Shown: one piece after another, positions 51,322 to 62,800 of the stretch
How positions within the stretch are numbered: position 1 is the stretch's first letter
Layout: the number at the start of each line of letters is the position of its first letter
From: Serripes groenlandicus
Taxonomy: Eukaryota > Mollusca > Bivalvia > Cardiida > Cardiidae
DNA: 64,000 bases
Assembly (NCBI GenBank): GCA_031761405.1
Contig: JASEVX010000003.1
Coordinates: forward strand, 61,868,401 to 61,932,400
Direction of reading: 5' to 3'
Translations under genes and position numbers: made by a program
Notes under the pieces: model-generated
What the model was told of the DNA's origin: nothing
Database searches by the model: none
What the model saw: only the letters and a program-made list of their open reading frames with translations

Positions 51322-51546
51322 TGATTCAGTTATATTTCCTCGTTTCCTTAGTTACAAGTATTACTGGTATATATTGCCTGACACAGGCAAGTCAATCGTT
51401 ATAATAACCCCACTCTCCTGGGCGCTAAGAAAGGAAAGCCATTACTACTGGGGTTTTTAAATCATTGGTTTAACCCGACAATGGATCGAACTCGTGACCT
51501 CCCGCATCCGAGCGGAGGCTCTACCACTTAACCACCGAGGCGGTAC
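51322..51546 (-). mobile_element. tRNA-derived SINE, right-arm mirror copy
   Basis: Reverse-complement partner of the SINE at 65-288, with only a few substitutions. The tRNA-like head lies at about 51477-51546. Confidence 0.75.
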
Positions 51547-51611
51547 GGTTAAATATACGAAATGGAACATTTCCGGAAAAATTACATCAAATTATAGGAT
51601 GCAAGCGAGTT

Positions 51612-51885
51612 TAGGTCTTAATGCCTCTTGATATACTGCAAAGTCTATCAAGCCTGTACACCCGCATCGTCTGAATATATGTTATATTTACCTTTTTGGA
51701 AGTGTAGCCCCAATAGTTGAATGCCAAAAAAACTCAAATGATGTCAAAGCGTAGTTATGTTAAGACTCCAAATCGCTAGACGCGGCTCATATGCCTACGT
51801 GAATATCCTTTTAAACTAAAAATGAGTAAATAATAAGAAAACTTCACGGTTATCGTCTTATGTGATCACTATTCGGCCCATGATG
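51612..51885. other. Junction region beyond right arm
   Basis: I see no gene or repeat. Whether it is also arm sequence cannot be tested, because its partner would lie left of base 1. Confidence 0.5.
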
Positions 51886-52515
51886 TTCGGAGTGTAGGTC
51901 AATGAACATCTGCGGTAAAAGATGATACTTTGTAAGATAATGAGGATAACTTCGCCCGTTATAGAAGTATCAACATTTATTGTAAAGAACAAGTAACTCA
52001 ATCAACAGTGTAATGATAGTTTTAAGGGAGTTACCTATCATAATAAAAAGTAGATACATCTAGCCATTTAATCGTTTAGAGAAAGATCTACCTACAATTA
52101 GTTATGTCTGCTTTTAATGCGTTTTTTGAAAAATAATTATTAGAAGTTAGGTGTTGATGTAAAATTGAAATTGTTGTTGGAAAATGAGAAAATGCTCCTT
52201 TTGTTTGTACCGTCGCTGTTTTGATTTAGTTTTTAAGTCGTCTGCTTATATGAAAAGAAGTTTTGTTTGTTTGGAGTTATACGCCGTTTATAACAATCCT
52301 CAGTTAAATCTTGGAGTTTTCTGAGCAAGACTTAAATGGTGCATAGTTTTCATATTACTAGTATTTAGGCGTTCGGCCCATATACATGTACACCATTCGT
52401 TCATGCTCATTTACAATATGACGTTAAAAATCATGTACATTTAGTTATTTAGTCGGATAAGTTATACATACAGATCAGTGTGCGTACTTCCTAGAAGGAA
52501 ATGATTAAACCCTTT
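51886..52515 (+). repeat. Diverged extra copy of a right-arm segment
   Basis: Matches 31210-32220 in the same orientation: 'gtaggtcaatgaacatctgc' versus 31219, and 'gttcggcccatatacatgta' versus 32070. The SINE found at 31299-31564 is absent here, while a short SINE-tail fragment lies at 52262-52330. The copy lies just outside the right arm. Confidence 0.8.
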
Positions 52516-53285
52516 TTCATATATAGCGCTTTCAGACTCCTCTGCAGAAAACTACTTTTGAAACCGTTGTGTCTAAAGGAGAAAAATGCTCAATTTCTCC
52601 TTTTGCCTAAATGGATTTGTTATGTTAATGTTTACGAAACTAAATTAAGAGTAAATAATAAGAAAATTTCACGGTTATCGTATTTGTCTTATCTGATCAC
52701 TTGTCGACCCAAACCAGAGACATAAGAATATTATGTATTTATAGTCCTCCTCTCAAATCAAATACTTAATATACAAGATAAACACCGTGTTCTTGTGATA
52801 ACTCGCGGTCAAAATGGACATACATAGGACGTGTTGGAGGGAAGACTAGATCTATACGTAATTGATATGCGTATTGTCAGTTTCGTAATTGCTGTATGCC
52901 AAAGCAGTGCTTTAATATTGTCAAGAAAGCAGCAGTTCTGAATGTTTTTTAACTGCTTCGTATCTTTTTCCGTAGCCATATCCGTTCCAGGAATTGGTTC
53001 GACGTAATGGTATAATCGAAATAAGTTCAACGTTAACATTCTTAACCAATATGAACGTCAACCGTTTGTAGTTTTGATCTCATTTAAAAACGTTTTGTAA
53101 ATCCTTTGCGACATTGCGAACAGAGATGTTCCATATTATTGCTTTGATTTCTTCAAAGTCTTATGCTGCAGATAAGTTGAACGTAGGAAAGGGTAAACGT
53201 TTAGGGAGTGCTGAATATCCATAATTTGATATTTTGGACATTTCCCCCGTTTGAAATTCAAACGTTTATTAATATCTCATTTCAG
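52516..53285. other. Intergenic or intronic DNA upstream of the host gene exons
   Basis: Holds a partial ATTGCTC-family repeat at 52535-52610. No exon with signal-peptide features was recognised here. The last bases before 53286 form an acceptor (tatctcatttcag). Confidence 0.5.
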
Positions 53286-53480
53286 TGCATGGTGATTATG
53301 TTACAACACAGACTGCTGGAATATTGGCCCATATGATGGAGGTCTGTACCGTCGCTTCACCACCTATTACATACGGTGTAGATAATACAGTTGATATCGG
53401 AACAGATAAGATACAAATTGATGAAGGTGACAAACTGTGGGTCGGATATACCCAGGATTATGAAGTATTCCGATTCATAG
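53286..53480 (+). CDS. Exon A of the WSC-like gene
   Basis: 195 bp, phase 1 at both ends, acceptor 'atttcag' and donor 'gtacat'. It encodes a segment with DYVTTQTAGILAHM and DEGDKLWVGYTQDYEVFRFI. The LWVGY...F.FIGCF run into the next exon fits the end of an extracellular beta-rich module, but I cannot name the family. The long frame continuing past the donor is simple-repeat read-through. Confidence 0.75.
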
Positions 53481-53775
53481 GTACATGTCTGTCTGTCTGT
53501 CTGTTTGTCTGGCTGGCTGGCTGGCTGGATGGCCGGATGGATGGAGGGAGGGATGGATGGCTGTTGTATGTCTGGCTTGCTGTCTGTCTGTGTATATGTG
53601 TATGGCTGGCTGGCTGGCTGGCTTGCTGGCTGTTGTATGTCTGTCTGTGTATATTTGTATATCTGTCTGTTTGTCTGTGTCTGACGGTCTGTCTTACCGG
53701 CTGGCTGACTGGCTGGCTGGCTGGCTGCCGATCTGTCTGTATGTCTGTCTGTCTGTCTGTCTGTATGTCTGTCTG

Positions 53776-53873
<98 letters not shown>

Positions 53874-56800
53874 ACAACCTCAAACAATGGCTACATTTCC
53901 CCGTGTTGTTTTCCCTAGAGCATCGCTAATTTGGCTTGTGTCTTAACTATCATTTATAACACTTTGATATTATTTCAGTAGTATCCGTTCATGACAGTTA
54001 GCTTTTCTAAAGATGTATACTATGTTTATTTTGAACATCATGCGCAATGTCATTCAATGGTTTCATCATCTTCGTTTTCCACCATAACGCAGTTTAACAA
54101 CAAATGCCAATACTATAACAATGATTGGTTGAGGCTTCTAACTAATTATTGATATGTTTATCTGCTTATAGGCTGTTTTGCCAAAGACAGTGTATACAGT
54201 GATACAGTGAGATCGATGAAAGCTGATATTGGCGACTGTTACTCTTCCTGTGGAACGGCAAGGCCATACTTTGGAGTTTCGGTAACCTTTTCTTAGAGTA
54301 ATTCTATTTACTCTTAATATTGCCAAAAATGGAAAACACTATTGTTCCGACAACAGCCCTTTGAGTGGCAGTCTATCAAAATTGGCCGTAAGGTATGTGC
54401 GACCAGTGTAAATACAGATCAGCCAGCACATACGCTCAGTCTTCTTTGACTCTGTATCGTTAGTCAATTAGTCACAGAATGCTTAAAATATTTATGCAAA
54501 ACAGTGTCCATTTCATCCTTAGCATTGATGTACATCAAGGTATTTCATCCAAACATGTAATTATTACTTGAAAGTTTGCTTACGCCGAACACCTATCATA
54601 AGAAAGACAACCCAGACAATCTGATCCAAACAAATGATGTTTGTTAGTAATTCTTGAATATTCTGTAATGTTTCTGAACAGTGTTGAATCAGATCAAACT
54701 GTACAAAATAGTCGGTTTTCGTAGGTACGGTTTATGTTCTCTATGATTAATAATTGCATTTAGCGGCTATAAGTAAGAGGGAACTACATTGCAAGTTCAG
54801 ACAACTCTGTCCGTCAAATGAAATCGCACAATAAAATAATATAATGTTCACATACACATCAATATAACCTTTAATGTTTGGACATATCAGGAAACGTATG
54901 CTGTAGAAAGTATGAATAACTGGACTTGCTTTCGTAGGAATGTTTATTGTATTAGATCCTTGCTTATTGTTTAACAATCTCGTATACCATACCCACAATG
55001 ACGAAACATTTTTCAACAAATTTGCTGAAAATTAAAGCTCAAATTGGATCCTTTACTCAATGAAAATATTGAGGTCTTTGCAAGCAATACAGATTCAGGT
55101 TAGTCATCTCGCTACGAGCTGCATCAACTGAAATCAGCATTGTTTGCCTTTTTAAAACTCTTATTACGTTGTGAAGAGGCGTATATGGTATGTTGTTTAT
55201 CCTTGATATGGATTCATTCCTGCAGGGCTCGAGTTCATACAATGCGTCGTGCTATTGTATCAGTGATGATAAAGATTGGAACGTAACGGCTTGTGGAAAC
55301 AATATTCCGGACAGGGACTTTGCATTTGGAGGACCTTCAACATTGGCATTGTATGAACGTGGTACGTACCAATATGTATTTTTGATATGGGAATATATCA
55401 GTGGCGCTCATAATAAATCAACCTTATGGTGATTAAGAACAATGGAAAACCAGATTAAACCGCACATACCTGCATGTTGATCTGGGCATCCATTGTTCGC
55501 CAATGCTGCTTCCACATTTACGAAGGTTTAAAAGTTTCATCGGGAAAAAATAATTTACAATTGAGTGTTGCTTTTCGGAAACCAATCTTAAGACAGCTTG
55601 ATCTGACACTACACTATACACTTATTAGTTACAGGAAACGTCTGGTAGATATAACCCATTTGCATCTTACTGCATGGGTGCGCAGACGTATCCTGTTCTA
55701 CACTTGTAATAAATACGCTAAGATTGGTTTTCATTGACCGCAACGCAATTGCAGTTTTTCTCTGAGGTGATACATATTTATCTTCTAAATCACAGGCGGC
55801 ATTGAAGGGTCGGTGAGGTTGTACAACCGGGGGCGTATTCAGACTGTCGTAATAAACCGAGCATTCAAGCGAATGCTAGCCGAATCGACCAATCAATTTA
55901 CAGCTTTTGACTAGCTATCACTCGGTGTGTTAGGACAATCTGAATACACCCCTGGTTAAACCGTACCTCGCTGAATTCCTGCTATTTAACTAAATAGTAA
56001 ATGTTTATGGACTAGTCTTTCCTAAGCATTGCTATATGAGTAGGGAACTTACGTATTCATTATAAAAACTACCAAAAAAGCACAAAAAACTCACATGTTT
56101 TTCCACCGTTTTGTTTGTTTAGCTATGACGTCGAATCAAAGGTCACCTTTGTACCGCAGTGAATTTTACTTTCAATTTCAGAAAATACATGTAGTTCTGA
56201 AAATGGCTCCTAAGCTGTCAATAAAGCTAAAAGCAAACACTGTTTTGTTTAAAACTCAGTCAGAGGGTATTCAACCTTATTAAAAAACACTTTCAACTTT
56301 CAAAAAATATATTATTGTCCAATGGGAGACGACTTCAGTCTTATGAATTCATCTATAAAATTGTCTGCCTGGCAAGCTGATCCGATTTACTTCCCTTTGA
56401 CCTGTATATAAAGTTTACGAAAATTAATGATATGCTTATAGTACGCCGGTTACCAGACAGATGCCAATCGTACTTATGCATGTGGTGTGATGTGGTGTGT
56501 GAGTGCGTCATTCCGTGCATGCGTGCTTGCGTGCGAATAAGCAAATCTGTTTCGATTTTTGCTTTTCAAATTTCGAATTTATAAATTAGTACTGATCCGC
56601 TTCTTTTTCAGTCTCACTTAACATAACAAGCATCGAACTGAAATACTGGAACCGGACAGATTCAAACTGTTTTAGTTACTATGACATCCCAAATGGGATA
56701 TATCGATGGGACAATTGTAGCAAAGTTTACTATTCACTCTGCACATCAAGTAAGCCATTCTTCTATTGTAAACTTGAACTTTACCGCTTTTAACCCAGTA

Positions 56801-59800
56801 CAACATGTAGACATTTGTTGACGTTTCTGCGGCAGACGACTTTTGATAATATTTTGACAAGAGAAGGAGCAATAATAATACTTTTATTTATGGAGGTTTT
56901 CCATATTTTTCCTTTATATTTTCAAAGTCGTTTGTTGAAGATTGCATGTCAGTGAGAAAGGGTACAAAAGTTGCTATAAATACTAAATGATATTATGAAG
57001 CCTGGCTACTCGTATTTGTTCGAATTAGTACTCCGCAGGTCTAAATTAATTCTGATATTTGAGTAAAAAGTTGAAACTTTTTTTAAATAAGTTTTAGACC
57101 TCAGAGTTTAAAATATGTAAGAAAGAAAGAAATTGTACTCTTTGAAAAATATCTTGTGTTTCAACAATTATTCCGTTTGTGTCAAATATTTCAAATTTCA
57201 TCTTTATCATATGTTGAAGGGTTTAGTCAATAATGAGCTAATATCATAGCGATTGGTCTTGAATTAAACTGTTTTTCATGCAAAAAATATCCTTGAATCT
57301 TGTAAATACATCTTGAAACTTGTAAATGGTAAAAATAATTAAAAGAGCTACTTTAACTATATTTTCGCCGAGTGAACACTTAAATGATATTTTCACATAT
57401 GGCTATGCCAAGAGTGAAACAAATATATTTTAGTGTTCACGAAGGGGATAGCATATGTATCAATCTTATAAAAGAACTGTGTCTTGTCATGTCCTGCTTC
57501 TTACAAATGACTTGTAGAGGTAAGTGCAAGACATCATTAGTAGTGAGCGTTGTAACTTTATAAGCATTGTAAACTCATATTAATAACCGATAAGTGGTTT
57601 ATTCCTAGTAACGATCAAGTTGTGTTCACCATATGTGTTGGAAATATTCAACAGTTATCAATTGAGGCGCATATTGGAACATCAGGGGTGGGGTCAAGTG
57701 AAAATGTATCATAACTTGCATTTTTTTGTCAACGCAGTGAATGTCCTTCATCGAAGTATAATTATGCTGCGAAAAAAAGCTGCTGAGACTGTGTCAGATA
57801 TAGTTGTAGCAGTCTAGAAACTGTGTCTCAGTTTCTGGCTCCATATGGCAGAGTATAGGGTATTTTCTGTCTTAGTCCAGACAACCACCATCTTGTCACA
57901 GCAGGTTTTGGGTCATGAATCAGGGTAACATCAGCAACTTTAATCTCATCAAAATATCAAGTATTTCAGCACCAAGCCTATACACCTCCAGTCAGATTTT
58001 ATTCTGTTCATTGTGGAAAAAGCTCTCTCACATGACGCATTAACACACGGAACCAATCCCAAATAATACAGGTTCATGGTGTTCTGGTGAAGATTGCATC
58101 GATAAATGAGATTTAATCTAATGTTCAAAAGTTAAATATGAAAAAAAATATATATATTCAAGCACTGTACACTGTGGGCCTTGAGTAAAACCAAATGAAG
58201 AAAAAGTAATTCATGAAAACTCATGAGCTATTGCTTTTTTAAGTATCATTCTCGATTCCTGCTTGGAATCATTTTAAGTTATTTTCCTGCTAGGATCGGA
58301 TGTTTTGAAAACTAATATAAATGTGGACATATAAATCGTACACTGCCCTGTTTCAGTGACTGACCTAGATCGGTGACCTTGTTATTTTGCATATGCTCTT
58401 CAATTTGAAGAGTTCTATGGTATCAATGGTTTTTGTGGTCTCAAGTGTAAACATATAAACACAGATTTTTTTTTGGGGGGATAGGTCACAGCCCTTTTTA
58501 TCATATAGAGGGTGTGCTTTAAGTGCAAAAACATCCATTTCTTCTATCTCCGTAGTGAATACAACTTGGGGAAACCCAAAATATACACGTGACCATTCCA
58601 GCCAATCGTATTTGCGATATGTAAATTTAAACTAATTTTAGATTTCCGAATGCCCAAATGTATGCGGTAAACTTCATCAATATTGGGTTCGTTGAATAGG
58701 CATGCGCACGAGACATGTTTTGATTCTAAACTTCCGCTAATATTGCAAAACTGAAAGTATACTCCCAGCCACTCGGTAAATCTCGAAAAATCACTGCAAT
58801 TAACGCGATTTGTTAAAGAAATAACCATGTAAAAGATCGACGATTAGAAATGCATATTATTCGGCTCAAAAAATTCACTCGCAAAAGTATGCTGGTGCCT
58901 GAAATCTCACCTCGCAATTTGAAATTTGCACTCGCAATTCGTGATACGTGATCAACAGTTTTAGCTTAGAAACAGTTCATATTTTAGATATACATGGATA
59001 AACATTATTAAATGCATTCTTCACAAATGAAGACATCTCTTTGAACATGAAAATAACATTCAGTAAGTTAAAGTTGCTATTAAAAGGAAAATTCGACGTG
59101 ATTTTTATCTCGATATTGACACATAACAGTCTGCTGCAAGTATAATAGGGAGTGAAATGTCTTCGTAAATGAACAAAAAAACGTAAATGCGAGTCAAAAT
59201 AAAGAAACTGCAAATACTTAAAACATCAGAATATTTATTTCATTTTAGATGTGTCATAACTTAGTGTTTTTAAACAAACGCAATTGTAATATGTTCAAGA
59301 CATTTAAATTTCTAATAATAACTTCTCCCTCCATGTCATTTCCGAAAAGCTATTAAAAAAATAAGTCGCGGTCTTCTGCCCGGCGACTAATTAAAAAGCA
59401 ATTGCTGAATATAACAAGTCCTTAGTTTATTTATGACCAATAGCAGAGCTTTTTAAAGGGATAGTAAGTAAACGATTGACATTATAAAAAATGTAATAAA
59501 TGTAGTTAAAGATGTTGACTGCGAATTCGACAGACCGTTGTAAACAATGGACGTAAAGAAGGTTCAACGGTCTGTGTTGGCGTTATTAAGAAGTTTGTTA
59601 TTATACAAATACATGTATGTTGAAACACAGTCTATTGATAATTCGACGTACGGATATTCGACGAATAGATAGACAACATTATTTCAGGTCTCAATGGAAT
59701 TGTTTCAAATCAATCAAATGAAAATGGACATTGGAAACTAGCGGCAGATCATTGCGTTAGACCCATTCACTACCTTACATCATATCACCAGAATATTACA

Positions 59801-62800
59801 ACAGACTCTATAACACAACAATGGACAGCAAATATCCGAGCGAAGGTGATTTCTAAAACAACAGGTACATTTTATTCAGATACTTTTTGTGAGCCATTAC
59901 ATGTACTACTTACTCTACAACGTCAATTTACGAGTGTTGTCTAAGAAACATTAAAAGTTAACTTGTAACCTCTCTTAATAACATTCTGCAATCTGAATTT
60001 CATTTAAATATCTTTTAAGAGTTTAGTATTTGGTTATTTAATGCATATATTATCTGCAATATGGATATTTCAAAATACAGCAATAACATTTCACTGGGAT
60101 CCTTCAACTTCATTTGAAGAGTATATTTTCCTCAAAGATGTACCCCAGGAACACATGCGCTATTATAAACATCGCTGTTTGATATTGTCAAATCATTTGG
60201 CATGAACATACAGCAATACAAAACCAAGAGAGTGGCATTCTCCGATATTAGAAATATGTTTGAACACTGAGAAAATGTACCTCTCGGCTCCATGTTAACG
60301 CGAAATTGATACGCGGAAGATAAAAACGCGGAAGATTTCCAGTAACTCACAGGAACCTAGTCAATTTTATTTGCTTATGATCTCCGAGTCAATTTCAATG
60401 TTAACTGGTCTTGCCTGGTATTGATTAACACTCGATGTCTTAGTACAAAACTACAGTGTATTTATTTACTTTTAGGTAGAAATAAGTCAATGTTCTTGAG
60501 GTATGGTTATGTTGAAAGAAATGGATCTAGTTTCACGCTCAAATTCGCCAGAAGAGATTCAGGATACATTTACAAAGCACTTTGTTTGACAGGTGAGTAA
60601 CGTCTGGAGTAAGATCTGTAAAGCTACAACTATTGTTTTTAAAACGTATTTTATTAAGTCAAAGCCATGTAATGAAATTATTTTAATAGCACAGGTAAAC
60701 CATTTCCTACTAGTAGAAAAAACTTAAACAATCATCTAGGCAAACGTATGTCTGAAAGAAGTTGGCTTTTGTGAATAGTATATATACAGATTAAGCTGTG
60801 CATCCACACAATCTGATCGTGATATACACTGTTCACATAATATTTACCGAACCTTGTAACAAAATTATGTCAACGTGTGTAGACTAAGCAGATGGACAAG
60901 ATAAGACTAATATACACTGTTCAGAAATGTCATCTTGAACCTTTCCACATGCAATGACTCAAGTATATACATATGTAAGCCATCCATTACAATTTATGTC
61001 AATGGATTTATGTTCATTAAATACACGAATGAAACCAATCGTGTATTCTTGTCTGAATCTAGGAGTATTACAAATATACTTATGTTTGTTTTGATGCCTT
61101 CCAATTAGAATGTTTTAAGTTTGTTTGTTTGTATGGTGTTTTACGCCACTATTCAATTCTTCAGTTTTACCACGACCATTCGTGTGTAAGTTATCAATAC
61201 TACTTGTCAATATATCCTGTTATCACCGAGTCAGTCTTAATCGTAACCCTAGAAGCCAGACGGTCAATGAGAGAAAGCACCATCTACTACTATATTGGTA
61301 TGACACGGTCGGGGGATCGAAACATTTGTAATCAGCATTGAGCCGCGTGAAGCGAGTAGGGTCTCTTTTCCTTCGATTTGGATTCGGTGAAGCCCCAGTC
61401 TCACAAGCGCCGTATGTGTTCGTTTACACGTAGTATAGTGCTTGATGCATACTTTGACGACGAGCTAAGAGTTTAGTCCCCAACCAGTTGTACTTTAATG
61501 TAAGCTACCGTGTACCGTGATTCCGAAAAAGAGAGTAAACATGGACTCAAATCTGCCCAATTTGACATTTTGCTTTACACAATATAGGTACGATAAATTC
61601 TAGCAGGGATGTTCTGTCACCAACAGATGAGAGCAGTGGAAATGGTGAGGTTTTTTACACTTTCCCACATTTAGATGTTTTTTTATCCCTCTGCAGCAGA
61701 CGATGTTTGAAAACAGTGAGACAAAGGTAGAAATTGCTCATGATAATACTTTCACTTATAGAGACGGTTCATATTTTTTCATAGAGATGTTAAAAGTTGT
61801 TTCTTGCAGTTTTGCTCTATTGTTTTGTTAATATGTACAACCGCTATTATTTAACCTTACACCGATAAATCAGTCGATATGCAATCTCCATAACAAGGCG
61901 GAAGCCATTTCTATCATTTTCAAGTCTTTGAGATCGAACCCTGCTAAATAAAACGTATTGACATTTCAAATAAATCTGGGAATAACAAAGTATGTAAGAA
62001 GTTCAGAGGAAATGAGCATGTGCATGAAAAAGGTACAAGTTGGCCTTTCGTGTTTAAGTTATCAATACTACTGCTCAATTTATCCTGTCATCAGCGAGTC
62101 AGTCCTAATTGTAACTCCAGAAGCCAGACGGCCAAGGAGGGAAAGCTCTATCTACATTCTATGCACAATGGCATTGGTATGACCCGGCCGGGGAATCGAA
62201 ACACGTGTAATAAGAATTGAGTCGCGTGAAGCGAGTAGGGAATTGTTTCCATTGCAAACCGCTGGTATGCTGGCAAAAGCCGCAGTCTCACAAGCGCCTT
62301 ATTTGTTCGTTTACACGTACTATAGTGATTGATGCATACTTTGACGACGAGCTAAGAATTTAGTCCCCCACCAGTTGTACTTCAATGTAAGTTTCCGTGA
62401 ATCCGAAAAAGAGAGTAAACATGGACTCAAATCGGCCCAATTTGACATTTTGCTTTACACGATATAGGTGATGTTCTGCCACAAGCAGATGAGAGCAGTG
62501 GAAATGGTGAGGTTTTTTTTACACTTTCCCACATTTAGACGCTCTTTGACCCCTCTGCAGCAGACGACGTTTGAAAACAGTTAGACAAAAGTAGAAATTG
62601 CTCATGATAATACTTTCATATTTTTTCATAGAGATGTTAACAGTTTTCTTTTGCAGTTTTGCTCTATGTTTTTGTTGATACATGTTACCCCGTTTGACAT
62701 ACTATCAATGTATGAAAACCACTTAAATTCAACCTGATATAATGCTTTCAGAGTGTCCTAATTAGGTGTATCTACTTTATAAAGCTTTAAGTAAACATAT

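Larger units (their letters stand above)
27905..51611 (-). repeat. Right arm of giant inverted repeat
   Basis: Inverted counterpart of 1-18022. It is longer because it carries the 8.26-kb nested transposon insertion (38193-46455), a 508-bp block at 47280-47787 absent on the left, and more copies of a 40-bp minisatellite at its inner end. Shared SINEs appear at mirrored positions in opposite orientation, so they predate the duplication or the haplotype split. Outside the 8.26-kb insertion no coding gene is supported. Confidence 0.95.

Noticed and set aside
52809..53039. Minus-strand frame upstream of the host gene
   Set aside because: No recognised motif, short, and not supported by splice or start signals.
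53357..53887. Long minus-strand frame rich in RE, TDRQ and QPAS repeats
   Set aside because: It is the antisense reading of the CT and CTGT/GGCT simple repeats; no codon structure outside them.
53485..53946. Long + strand frame of CLSV and LSLS repeats
   Set aside because: Read-through of simple repeats after the exon A donor, not a protein.
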